Source of the DNA: Hymenobacter sp. UV11
Lineage (GTDB): Bacteria; Bacteroidota; Bacteroidia; Cytophagales; Hymenobacteraceae
NCBI RefSeq assembly: GCF_004684095.1
Contig: NZ_SRII01000004.1
Span: 1 to 64,000 of the forward strand
DNA: 64,000 nucleotides
Direction of reading: 5' to 3'
Of the stretch, positions 26,271 through 36,100 are shown piece by piece; position 1 is the first letter of the stretch, and every line of letters begins with the position of its first letter. A program made the translations under genes and the position numbers. A model generated the notes under the pieces. It made no database searches, was not told the origin of the DNA, and was given only the letters and a program-made list of their open reading frames with translations.

Positions 26271-26379
26271 GTAGCGCGAAGTTTCCACTTTGTACGCAAG
26301 CGCAGCGAGCAGGCGGAACCGCACGGCGCCAACGGCGATGCTCGCTGCGCTTGCGTATGAAGTGGAAACTTCGCGCTAC
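26271..26379. repeat. Inverted repeat, family C (copy 1)
   Basis: Arms of about 45 bp: GTAGCGCGAAGTTTCCACTT, then GCAAGCGCAGCGAGC, with the opposing strand ending AAGTGGAAACTTCGCGCTAC. It begins five bases after the htpG terminator and ends eight bases before the esterase ATG. The spacing and internal sequence GCAGGCGGAACCG are shared with the copy at 38046. Confidence 0.92.
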
Positions 26380-26387
26380 TTTTCGCT

Positions 26388-28013
26388 ATGAAATCGCTTC
26401 TTTTCCTACCCACCCTTTTTCTGACCATCGCGGCCGTGGCCCAAAAGCCTACTCCCGACCTGGCTCACAACCAAGTGCAGGTGGCCGGCGGCCAGCTGGC
26501 CGGCGCCACCGCCCCGAGCGGCATCCACGAGTTTAAGGGTATTCCGTACGCGGCGCCGCCGTTGGGCACGCGCCGTTGGCAGGCCCCGCAGCCCGCCGCT
26601 AAATGGACCAACGTGCGGCCCGCCACGCAGTTTGGGCCCCGCGCCATGCAGCTGCCGCTGTTTGGCGACATGAACTTTCGCTCGAATGGCGTGAGTGAGG
26701 ACTGCCTGTACCTGAACGTGTGGACCGGCGCCAAAGCGGCCCAGGAAAAGCGGCCGGTGCTGGTGTATTTCTATGGCGGCGGCTTCGTGGCTGGCGATGG
26801 CTCGGAGCCGCGCTACGACGGCGAGGCGCTGGCCCAGAAGGGCATCGTGACCGTGACTGTGAACTACCGCCTGGGCGTGTTCGGTTTTATGGCCCACCCC
26901 GAGTTGACCAAGGAATCGGCGCACCACGCCTCGGGCAACTATGGCCTGCTCGACCAGCAGGCGGCTATGCAGTGGGTGCGGGCCAACATCGCGGCCTTTG
27001 GCGGCGACCCGCAGCACATTACCATTGCAGGCGAGTCGGCCGGCTCGTGGTCGGTGAGCGCCCAGCTGGCGGCTCCGGCTTCTAAAAACCTGATAGTAGG
27101 CGCCATTGCCGAAAGCGGCTCGCTGCTGGGCTTGCAGCCGCTGCCCACCCTGGCGCAGGGCGAGCAGACTGGGGTAGGGTTTGCTACCAGCCTGGGCGCC
27201 ACCTCGCTGGCTGCCCTGCGGGCGCTGCCAGCCCAGCAGGTGCTCGAAGCCACCGGCAAGCAGGGCGCGCCGCGCTTCTCGCCCATCGTGGATGGGTATT
27301 TCCTACCCCGCTCGCCGGCCGAGATTTTTGCCGCCGGCCAGCAGGCGCACGTGCCGCTGCTGGTGGGCTGGAACTCGCAGGAGATGGCCTACCAGGCGCT
27401 GTTGGGCCCGGCCGCGCCCACGGTGGCCAGTTACACCGCCGCCGTGCAGAAGCTCTACGGCGAGCAGGCGGCTGATATTCAGCGTCTCTATCCCGCCACT
27501 ACCGATGCGCAGGCCGAGCAGGCCGCCACCGACCTGGCCGGCGACCGCTTCATCGCCTATAGCACCTGGAAGCTGGCCGATGCCCAGCTCCAGACCGGCG
27601 GCCAGCCCGTGTACCGTTACCTCTACGCCCGCCCGCGCCCGGCCATGACGCCCGAAATGGGCAACGCCACCGCCAACCTGGCCGGCGGCGTCAGCAAGGG
27701 CACGGGAGCCCCTACCCCCGCCCCGCCCGCCAAGGGCGCCGTGCACTCGGCCGAGATTGAGTACGCCCTCGGCAACCTGCCCACCAACAAGGTATTTGCA
27801 TGGACGCCAGACGATTATCAGGTGTCGAAAGTAATGCAGGGCTACTTCGCCAACTTCATCAAAACCGGCAACCCCAACGGCCCCGGCCTACCCCAGTGGC
27901 CCGCCGCCAGCCAGCAAAATGGCCAGGTGATGCGCCTCGACGTGACCACCCAGGCCGAGCCCGACCAGACGCGGGCGCGCTACCAATATTTGGAGCAGCA
28001 CGCGGGCAAGTAG
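26388..28013 (+). CDS. Carboxylesterase/lipase family protein (type B)
   Basis: 541 aa. A signal peptide (MKSLLFLPTLFLTIAAVAQ) predicts export. The type-B carboxylesterase fold is clear: the oxyanion loop YFYGGGFVAGDGS, nucleophile Ser217 in GESAGSWS, and the EDCLYLNVW motif near residue 105. The acid and His partners lie in the C-terminal half (GAVHSAEIEYALGN contains the likely His). It hydrolyses carboxylic esters; the natural substrate is unknown. It stands alone, between a family C and a family H repeat. Confidence 0.92.
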   Translation: MKSLLFLPTLFLTIAAVAQKPTPDLAHNQVQVAGGQLAGATAPSGIHEFKGIPYAAPPLGTRRWQAPQPAAKWTNVRPATQFGPRAMQLPLFGDMNFRSNGVSEDCLYLNVWTGAKAAQEKRPVLVYFYGGGFVAGDGSEPRYDGEALAQKGIVTVTVNYRLGVFGFMAHPELTKESAHHASGNYGLLDQQAAMQWVRANIAAFGGDPQHITIAGESAGSWSVSAQLAAPASKNLIVGAIAESGSLLGLQPLPTLAQGEQTGVGFATSLGATSLAALRALPAQQVLEATGKQGAPRFSPIVDGYFLPRSPAEIFAAGQQAHVPLLVGWNSQEMAYQALLGPAAPTVASYTAAVQKLYGEQAADIQRLYPATTDAQAEQAATDLAGDRFIAYSTWKLADAQLQTGGQPVYRYLYARPRPAMTPEMGNATANLAGGVSKGTGAPTPAPPAKGAVHSAEIEYALGNLPTNKVFAWTPDDYQVSKVMQGYFANFIKTGNPNGPGLPQWPAASQQNGQVMRLDVTTQAEPDQTRARYQYLEQHAGK

Positions 28014-28038
28014 CGCCCTTAAAACAGGTTTAGTTGCT

Positions 28039-28215
28039 AACCCAAGTTGCGAGGCATGCTCCCCGGTCCGCCGGCGCGAGCCGGCCGACCGGTTGTTGTT
28101 GCGTGGGCCGCATCTGTCAACGATAACCGGTCAGCCGGCTCACGCCGGCGGACCGGCCAGGCGGCCCCTCCAGCTGAAACTTCCCCCCGCAGCAAGCTCG
28201 TCTGCAACTTGGGTT
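28039..28215. repeat. Nested inverted repeat, family H
   Basis: Outer 12-bp arms AACCCAAGTTGC (28039-28050) and GCAACTTGGGTT (28204-28215) enclose an inner GC-rich pair of about 30 bp (CGGTCCGCCGGCG..., 28065-28094, against 28126-28156). It begins 25 bp after the esterase stop codon. The spacer 28014-28422 holds no gene I can support. Confidence 0.85.
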
Positions 28216-28246
28216 TGCTAACCTCCCTACCCCCATCTCGGAATCG

Positions 28247-28282
28247 AAAGCCCCGTGGCCGCCCGGCCGCGGGGCTTTTTTT
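28247..28282 (+). terminator. Rho-independent terminator
   Basis: AAAGCCCCGTGGCCG pairs with CGGCCGCGGGGCTTT around a short loop (one mismatch), followed by T residues. It probably ends esterase transcription. Confidence 0.88.
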
Positions 28283-28422
28283 AGGGGGAAATTGCCTGGG
28301 TTGGCAGAAAAAATGCGGTGGCCGGGTGCAGTCGGCTTCATTTTCGCGTTAAAGTATAGATAGGCCCTTGCCGGCCCCGGCGGGCGCTATTTTCGCCCGA
28401 CGTTATTTAATTACCTCTTCTG

Positions 28423-31400
28423 ATGCGCAAGATTCTCCTTGGTTTTCTGGTGTTTGTGGTGCTGCTGGTAGTGGGCCTGGTGGCCGCGCCGTTTTTATTT
28501 AAAGACAAGCTGCGGGCGCTGGCCGATAAGCAGATTGCCCAGCGCGTGCGGGCCAAGGTGCAGTACAACCCCGCCGACATTGACGTGACGCTGCTCAGCA
28601 CGTTTCCCGATTTAGGGCTGGATATCAAAAATTTGCGCGTGATTGGCCTCGACTCATTCAGCCGCGACACGCTGGCCTACCTGCCCGATTTGAAGGTGGG
28701 ACTCGATTTGATGAGCGTCATCAAAGGCCAGCAGATTGACGTGAAAAGCGTGACCCTCGACCAGCCCGACATCGCCGTGAAGGTGCTCAAGAGCGGGCGC
28801 GCCAACTGGGATATTATGATTTCGGACTCGGCCGCCGCCTCTAAAGGCCAGGATACCAGCTCGGTGAACCTGGCTATTCAGGGCTGGAAAATCAACAACG
28901 GCCGCCTGCGCTACGACGACCGCAGCATCCCGTTCAGCATGGACGCGCGTGGCCTGAACCACACCGGCAAGGGCGACTTTGCGAAGAATGTATTTGACCT
29001 AACCTCTAACACGACCATCGACAAGCTCACGGCCAACTACAACGGCATCGATTACCTGACCAATAAGCAGGTGAACGCCGACGTGGCCATGGCCATGGAT
29101 TTGAACAAAAACCTCTACACCTTCAAGGAAAACCAGGTGAAGCTCAACGACTTTCCGTTCAGCTTCGCGGGCGCCATCGGGCTGCCCAATGCCACGGACA
29201 TCACCTACGACATCACCTTTAAGGCGCTGCAAACTGACTTCAAGAATATTCTGAGCCTGGTGCCGGGCGTGTTCAACAAGGAGTTTAAGGATGTGCAGGC
29301 GAGCGGGCAGGTGGCCTTCAGCGGCTACTACAAGGGCGTGCAGAACAAGCTGCGCATGCCCGGCTACGGCGTGAACCTGACCGTGACCAACGGTCGCTTC
29401 AAGTATCCGCAGCTGCCGCAGGAAGCCAAAAATATCAACGTGGCGATGGTGGTGGACAACCCTTCGGGCTTCACCAACAACGTGAAAGTCAACGTGTCGA
29501 AGTTTCACCTCGACCTGGGCACTAATCCCGTGGACGGCAACGTGACCATCGACGGCCTGGAGCCCATGAAGGTGGATGGCCGCGTGAAAGCCAACGTGAA
29601 CCTGGCCGAGGCGCTGAAAGTGTACCCGGTGGCCGGCCTCAACATGCGCGGCCAGCTTTTCGTGGATGCCACGGGCAAAGGCACTTACTCGAAAACCCAG
29701 ATGCCGGTGGTGAACGCCGCCATCAAGATGACCAACGGCTACGTGAAGTCGGATAAGTTTCCGGCCCCGATTGAGGATATTAACCTGAGCGGTACGGTGG
29801 TAAACTCGACTGGTCAGGTGAATGATACTTACGTTAACCTGCCGCAGTTTCACATGATGCTGGAGGGCGAGCCGCTCGACGGCCGCCTGGCGGCGCACAA
29901 CATCAACTCACCGGTGTTTGACGCCAACGTGAAGGGCACGGTGGACCTCACCAAAATCACCAAGATTTTCCCGCTGCAGGGCATGACCGTGACGGGCCGC
30001 GTGAGCGGCAACATCGCCGCCGCCGGCAATATGGCCGACGTGGACGCCGGCCGCTACCAGAACGTGAAAGCCAGCGGCACGGTGCAGGCTAAAAACGTGA
30101 CCTACAAGAGCAAAGACCTGCCGCAGGGCGTGAACATCAGCAGCGCGGCCGGCACGTTCAACAACAACCAGATTGTAATTCAGAGCCTCAACGGCACGGT
30201 CGGCAGCTCCGACTTTGCGGCCAACGGCACGGTGAGCAACTACCTGGGCTACCTCTTCACGCCCGGCCAGCCGCTGCGCGGCACCATGAACGTGACCTCG
30301 CACAACTTCAACGTGAACGAGTTTATGGTGGACCCGGTGAGCGAAAAGCCTACCCCCGGCGCCGTGCAGAAAGCGCCCACCAAAGCCGACGGGGTAGTGC
30401 CGATTCCGAAGTTCTTCGACCTAGTGCTGAACAGCAAGGTGGATAATGTGACCTACGACAACCTGAAGCTGAACAACGCCAGCGGCACCGTGACGGTGAA
30501 AAACGAGGTGGCGACGCTCAAAGATTTGACCTTCAATACGCTGGGCGCTACCTTCGGCACTACCGGCAGCTACAACACCCAGGATTTGGCGCACCCCAAG
30601 TTTGACCTGGGGCTGAACATCAAGAACCTCGATTTTCAGAAAGCCTTCGCGTCGTTCAACTCGGTGAAGGCGCTGGTGCCGCTGGCCGCCGCGGTGCAGG
30701 GCGTGTTCAACACCAACTTCAGCGTGAACGGCGAGATGGGCCAGGACATGCTGCCCAAGCTGGCCTCGCTGAGCGGTAAAGGCTTGTTTGACATCGTGAA
30801 AGCCAGCGTGTTGCAGTCGCCGGTGCTCTCCCAGATTGCCAGCCTCACTACCCTACCCGAACTGAAAAATCTGAGCGTAGTCAACAAGATTGTCGATGCC
30901 CAGATTGTGGACGGCAAGCTGGTGATAAAGCCCTTCGACATCACGGTGGGCGACGTGAAAATGACGCTCGGCGGCACTAACAGCCTGGCCGGCCTGCTGA
31001 GCTACGCGGCGGCCATCAACGCGCCCACCGGCAAGCTCGGCAACGCTGTGAGCAGCAAGCTCACGCAGCTCACGGGCGTATCGAATATCCAGGGTACCGA
31101 CCGCGTGACGCTGGGTCTCAACATCGGCGGCACCATGACCAGCCCCAGCGTGAAGCTGACCAGCGGCAGCCTCAAGGACCAGGGCAAAGCCATCGTGACC
31201 AACGTGGTGAAAACCAAGCTCACCGACGCTCTGCTGGGCCTCGCCAACAAGAACAAGGCGAAAACCGACAGCACCCAGAAAGCCACCGCCGTTACCCAGC
31301 AAAATACCCAGGAGCAGCTCAACCTCGAAATTCAAAAGAAGAAGCTGGAAGCCCAGGAGAAGGCCAAGCAAGCCATCGGTGCCGGCTTGAACAGCTTGTT

Positions 31401-31464
31401 TGGGGGTAGGAAGAAGGCGGCGGCACCTACCCCGGCTCCGGCGGCCGACACGACCAGGAAGTAA
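28423..31464 (+). CDS. AsmA-family protein
   Basis: 1013 aa. One N-terminal transmembrane helix (about 5-25) anchors a very long beta-rich domain typical of AsmA/TamB-like lipid-bridge proteins, with repeated GL-N-DNVT-like strands (for example VDGNVTIDGLEPMKVDGRVK). The AsmA C-terminal region lies around 770-930 (SVNGEMGQDMLPKLASLSGK). The last 80 residues are Lys/Gln-rich and probably disordered. Family members act in the envelope and are proposed to move phospholipid to the outer membrane. A single gene, convergent with the RND operon. Confidence 0.9.
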   Translation: MRKILLGFLVFVVLLVVGLVAAPFLFKDKLRALADKQIAQRVRAKVQYNPADIDVTLLSTFPDLGLDIKNLRVIGLDSFSRDTLAYLPDLKVGLDLMSVIKGQQIDVKSVTLDQPDIAVKVLKSGRANWDIMISDSAAASKGQDTSSVNLAIQGWKINNGRLRYDDRSIPFSMDARGLNHTGKGDFAKNVFDLTSNTTIDKLTANYNGIDYLTNKQVNADVAMAMDLNKNLYTFKENQVKLNDFPFSFAGAIGLPNATDITYDITFKALQTDFKNILSLVPGVFNKEFKDVQASGQVAFSGYYKGVQNKLRMPGYGVNLTVTNGRFKYPQLPQEAKNINVAMVVDNPSGFTNNVKVNVSKFHLDLGTNPVDGNVTIDGLEPMKVDGRVKANVNLAEALKVYPVAGLNMRGQLFVDATGKGTYSKTQMPVVNAAIKMTNGYVKSDKFPAPIEDINLSGTVVNSTGQVNDTYVNLPQFHMMLEGEPLDGRLAAHNINSPVFDANVKGTVDLTKITKIFPLQGMTVTGRVSGNIAAAGNMADVDAGRYQNVKASGTVQAKNVTYKSKDLPQGVNISSAAGTFNNNQIVIQSLNGTVGSSDFAANGTVSNYLGYLFTPGQPLRGTMNVTSHNFNVNEFMVDPVSEKPTPGAVQKAPTKADGVVPIPKFFDLVLNSKVDNVTYDNLKLNNASGTVTVKNEVATLKDLTFNTLGATFGTTGSYNTQDLAHPKFDLGLNIKNLDFQKAFASFNSVKALVPLAAAVQGVFNTNFSVNGEMGQDMLPKLASLSGKGLFDIVKASVLQSPVLSQIASLTTLPELKNLSVVNKIVDAQIVDGKLVIKPFDITVGDVKMTLGGTNSLAGLLSYAAAINAPTGKLGNAVSSKLTQLTGVSNIQGTDRVTLGLNIGGTMTSPSVKLTSGSLKDQGKAIVTNVVKTKLTDALLGLANKNKAKTDSTQKATAVTQQNTQEQLNLEIQKKKLEAQEKAKQAIGAGLNSLFGGRKKAAAPTPAPAADTTRK

Positions 31465-31468
31465 TTGT

Positions 31469-31661
31469 CTGAACCGCGGATTTATCGGATTCGTCGGATT
31501 AATCGGATTTTGTTGACGATTCGCTTTCGTCAATTCAGTAGGCTTAATTTAAAGCTGAAAAAGGATGCTCGGAGAGCAGCCTTTTTAGTGTGTATACTGG
31601 CCGAAATTAATCGTCAACGAAATCCGATAAATCCGACGAATCCGATAAATCCGCGGTTCAG
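31469..31661. repeat. Inverted repeat, family G (copy 1), symmetric between two stop codons
   Basis: Arms of about 52 bp (CTGAACCGCGGATTTATCGG and on; right arm ending AAATCCGCGGTTCAG), built of GGATTNNTC-like units, flank an 88-bp centre that holds a terminator. The left arm begins four bases after the asmA-like stop codon, and the right arm ends four bases before the stop codon of the convergent efflux gene. Confidence 0.93.
31558..31586. terminator. Bidirectional terminator inside the family G element
   Basis: AAAAAGG-A-TGCTC pairs with GAGCA-G-CCTTTTT around a three-base loop. A-run and T-run flanks make it work from both sides, serving both converging genes. Confidence 0.85.
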
Positions 31662-31665
31662 ATAA

Positions 31666-33096
31666 TTACCGCCAGCCGCCGCCGAGGGCGCGGTACAAAT
31701 TCACGCTTTGCAGCAGCTGGGCCTGGCGGGCGGTGGCCAGGTTCAGCTCGGCGTCGAGCACGCTGCGTTGGGCGGTAATTACTTCCAGGTAAGACGCGTA
31801 GCCGGCCACGAACAGCTCGTTGGCGGTGGCCACGGCGCTGCGCAGCTGGGCTACCTCGCGGGCGCGCAGGTCGGCGGCGGCGCGGTAGTTTTCGAGGCCG
31901 CGCAGGCCCACTACTACCTCGCGGAAGCCGGCTTGCAGCGCCTGCTGGTAGCGGTAGTAGCCCTGGTAGCTGCCAGCCACGGCCTGGCGGTAGTCGGCCC
32001 GCACCTGCGCGCGGTTGAGGATGGGGCCGGTGAGGCCCACCAGCACCCCGTACACCACCGAGCTAGGGTTAAAAAACTGGCTGGCGCTGAATGAGTTGAG
32101 ACCCACATAGGGCGTGAGCGTGAGCGAGGGCAGGAAGGCGGCGCGGGCGGCATCCACATCGGCGTGGGTGGCGCGCAGCTCCAGCTCGGCCTGGCGCACA
32201 TCGGGGCGGCGCAGCAGCGCGGTGGCGGGCACGCCTACCATAATATTGGCGGGTAGCTCCTGCGTGGGGCGCAGGGGGGTGCGCCGAATGGTTTGCGGGT
32301 AGCGGCCCAGCAACTGGTTGATGTTGGTTTCGGTTTCGGTGATGCGCTGGCGGGTTTCGAAGGCCAGGCTTTCGGTGCGCAGGGCCTGGGCGGCAAACTG
32401 CTGCACGGCCAGCTCGGTCACGCGCCCGGCCTGCTTCTGAATGCGAATCAGGCGCAGGCCCTCTTCCTGCAGCTTGGCGTTGCGCTCCAGAGTAGCAAGC
32501 TGGCTATCAAGGGCTTGTAGCTCGTAGTAGGCGCGGGCTACGTCGGCCACCAGGTTAGTAATGACCAGGTTGCGGCCCTGCTCCGAGCTCAGCACGCGCA
32601 GGTAGGCGGCCCGGCGGCGGCTCCGCAATTTGCCCCAGATGTCGATTTCCCAGGAGCTGCGCAGGCCGGCAAAGTAGTCGGGCGTGAGGCCGGTGGGCAC
32701 GCGCTGGCCCCCGTCGATATTCTGCGACAAGTTGGTGTCGAAGTTGCCGACGCCTGTCATCGTGTAGAGGCCGTAGTGGTCGAGCCCCGTGGTGCCCCCG
32801 GCCGACACGGTCGGGAACAGCGCCCCGCGCCGGGCCAGGTACTGCGCCTGGTACACCTCCACGCGCTGCACCGCAATGCGCACATCCAGGTTTTGCCGCA
32901 TGGCCGTGTCGAGCAGCCCCACCAGCGCCGAATCGCGGAAAAACTGCCGCCACGGCAGCAGGCCCGCGCTCAGCGTGTCGGTTTGGGTGGGGGCGAAGGT
33001 TTGCGGGGAGGTAGGGCTGGTAACGGGGCCGCTGGGCGCGGCCACCCGGCAGCCAGCGGCCAGGAGCAGAATAAGTAAGGCGGGAAGAAAGCGCAT
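31666..33096 (-). CDS. RND efflux outer-membrane factor (NodT/OprM family lipoprotein)
   Basis: 476 aa from the ATG at 33096. The lipobox LLAAGC (Cys17) marks an outer-membrane lipoprotein. Two tandem outer-membrane-efflux domains follow, with helical hairpins and the typical SSWEIDIWGKLRSRRRAAY and LRRPDVRQAELELRATHADV motifs. It forms the trimeric tunnel of a tripartite pump. Last gene of the RND operon, 47 bp after the permease gene. Confidence 0.93.
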   Translation of the reverse strand: MRFLPALLILLLAAGCRVAAPSGPVTSPTSPQTFAPTQTDTLSAGLLPWRQFFRDSALVGLLDTAMRQNLDVRIAVQRVEVYQAQYLARRGALFPTVSAGGTTGLDHYGLYTMTGVGNFDTNLSQNIDGGQRVPTGLTPDYFAGLRSSWEIDIWGKLRSRRRAAYLRVLSSEQGRNLVITNLVADVARAYYELQALDSQLATLERNAKLQEEGLRLIRIQKQAGRVTELAVQQFAAQALRTESLAFETRQRITETETNINQLLGRYPQTIRRTPLRPTQELPANIMVGVPATALLRRPDVRQAELELRATHADVDAARAAFLPSLTLTPYVGLNSFSASQFFNPSSVVYGVLVGLTGPILNRAQVRADYRQAVAGSYQGYYRYQQALQAGFREVVVGLRGLENYRAAADLRAREVAQLRSAVATANELFVAGYASYLEVITAQRSVLDAELNLATARQAQLLQSVNLYRALGGGWR

Positions 33097-33143
33097 AGGT
33101 TGGATTGTCGTTCTGGGGGTGAGGGGCCGGCGGTGGGGCTGCA

Positions 33144-36100
33144 CTAATGCGCCACCAACTCCGGCTCGGCCACCACCGGCGTAGCATCGGGCTCGTCCTC
33201 GTTTGAGTCGAGGTTTTTCACCTTCTCGAAGCTGGCAAACAGCACGTACAAGCCCGGAATGAGCAGCATGCCAAACAGGGTGCCGATGAGCATGCCGCCC
33301 GCTGCCGCCGTGCCGATGGAGCGATTGCCTAGGGCGCCCGCGCCGTCGGCCAGCACCAGCGGAATTAGGCCCGCGATGAAGGCGAAGGAGGTCATCAGGA
33401 TGGGGCGCAGGCGCGACACGGCGCCCTGCACTGCGGCTTCCAGCACCGTAGCGCCGGCGCGGCGGCGCTGCTCCGCAAACTCAATGACCAGGATGGCGTT
33501 TTTGCCCAGCAGGCCGATGAGCATCACCAGCGCCACCTGGGCGTAGATGTTGTTTTCGAGGCCCAACAGCTTGAGGCTCAAGAAGGCGCCAAAGATGCCG
33601 GTGGGCAGGCTCAGCAGCACGGGCAGGGGTAGGAGCAGGCTTTCGTACTGCGCGGCCAGCAGCAGGTACACAAATATCAGCACGATGCCGAACACGTACA
33701 GCGCCTGGTCGCCACTCAAAATCTGCTCGCGCGTCATGCCGCTCCACTCAAATGAGTAGCCGCGCGGCAGCACCTTGGCCGCCACTTCCTCAATGGCCTT
33801 GATGGCCTCGCCCGAGCTGTGGCCGGCGGCGGCGTCGCCGTTCACCATGGCCGAGGTGTACATGTTGTAGCGCGTCAGCTGGTCGGGGCCGTACACGCGC
33901 TCCAGGCGGATGAACGTCGAGAACGGCACCATCTCGCCGCGGTTGTTTTTCACGTGCAGCGCCAGCAGGTCGTCGGGCCGGCCGCGGTACTCGGGGCCGG
34001 CCTGCACCATCACTTTGTACATCTGCCCGAAGCGGATGAAGTTGGAGGCGTAGTAGCTGCCCATCAGCGTTTGCAGGGTGCTCATGGCGCGGTCCACGGT
34101 CACGCCTTCCTTGGCGGCCACGTCCTGGTCCACGTGGATGAGGTACTGCGGATAATTTGGGTTAAAGCCCGTGAAAGCCTCACCAATGGCCGGCGACTTG
34201 CGCAGCGTGGCCAAAAACGTCTTCGCCACGGCCGCCGTCTTTTGCAGGTCGCCGCGGCCCGACTGGTCGAGCACGCGCAGCTCGAAGCCGCTGCTGTTGC
34301 CGAAGCCCGGCACCGCCGGGGGGGGTAGGAACTGAATATCGGCGTCGCTGATACCCTTGGTCCTTTCCTCCAATTCCTTGATGAAATCGGGCACCGACTG
34401 CTCGCGCTCGTCCCAGCTCTTGAGGTTAATCATGCCCATGCCGTAGCTGGAGCCGGCTGCGTCGTTCACCAAGCTGTAGCCGGCCAGGGTCGAAATCGAC
34501 TCCACGGGCTTGAGCTTTTCGGCAATGCGCTGCACCTGGTTCAGCACCTCCTCGGTGCGCTCTACAGTGGCACCGGGGGGGGTAGTCACGTTCACGTACA
34601 CCATGCCCTGGTCCTCGGTCGGGATGAAGCCCGAGGGCAAAATCCGGCTGATGCCCCAGGTGGCAACGAAGAAAAACAACAGCCCGCCGATGGTCACCAG
34701 CCGCCGCCCGGCCACGGCCGTCAGGAAGCCCTGGTAGCGGCCGGCTATCGCGTCGTACCGGGTATTGAAACCCTTGAAAAACCGGCCCATCAGGCCGGTG
34801 CGCTCGCCCTCGTGGGTCTTCAGGAAGATGGCGCACAGCGCGGGCGTCAGCGTCACGGCATTAATGCCTGAAATGACGATAGCGATGGCTAGCGTGAGCG
34901 AAAACTGCCGGTAGAACACGCCCACCGGCCCGCTCATGAACGACACCGGAATGAACACCGCCGACATCACCAACGTGATGGCAATCAGCGAGCTGCTGAT
35001 GTCGTGCATGGCCTCGAAGGTGGCAGCGCGGGCGCTCATGTGCTTCTCTTCCATCTTGGCGTGCACGGCCTCCACCACCACGATGGCGTTGTCGACCACA
35101 ATACCAATGGCCAGCACCAGCGCAAAGAGCGTGAGCAGGTTAATCGAAAAGCCCAGCAGCTGCATAAAAAACAGCGTGCTGATAAGCGCCACCGGCACGG
35201 CCAGCGCCGGAATAAGCGTGGAGCGGAAATCCTGCAAAAACAGGTACACCACGATAAACACCAGGATAAATGCCTCCAGCAGCGTGCGCAGTACTTCGTG
35301 AATACTGGCGTCCAGGAAGCGCGACACATCGTAGGCGATGCTGTACTTCATGCCGGGCGGGAAGCTGGTGCCCTGCAATTCGGCCATGCGCTTTTTTACG
35401 TTGGCAATCACGTCGCTGGCGTTGGAGCCGGGGCGCTGCTTGAGCATGATGGCCGCCGAGGGCCGCCCGTCGGTCTTCGACGACATGCCGTAGGTGAGCG
35501 AGCCAAACTCCACGTCGGCCACCGCCTTGAGGCGCAGCACCGAGCCGTCGGGGTTCGAGCGCAGCACGATGTTGCGGTACTGCTCGGGCTCAAACAGCTT
35601 GCCCGTGTAGCGCAGCACGTATTGCAGCGGCTGGGCCTGGGTAGTGCCCGAGCTTTCGCCCGACTTGCCGGGCGCGGCCTCCACGTTCTGGGCCCGAATG
35701 GCCTCCACCACGTCTTCCGTGCCCACGTCGTAGGCCGCCATGCGGTCAGGCTTCAGCCATATCCGCATCGAATACTCGCGCGAGCCCATGATTTCAGCAA
35801 AGCCTACCCCATTGATTCGCTTCAGCTCCTGCAATACATTAATGTCGGCGAAGTTGTAGATAAACTTCTCGCCCACCGACTTATCATCGCTGGTAATGTT
35901 GAGGTACAGCAGCATCGAGTTTACCTCCTTCTCCGTCGTCACGCCAGCCTTGATGACCTCCTCCGGCAATTCGTCCAGGATGGTCGTCACGCGGTTCTGC
36001 ACGCCCACCGACGCCAGGTCCGGGTCGGTGCCCACCTCAAAAAACACCGTGATAATAGTAATGCCGTTGTTGCTACTCACCGACGACATATATGTCATGC

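Noticed and set aside
31465..31665. A 66-codon plus-strand frame (RIYRIRRINRI-rich)
   Set aside because: It is the family G repeat read as protein; the peptide pattern follows from the tandem GGATT units.
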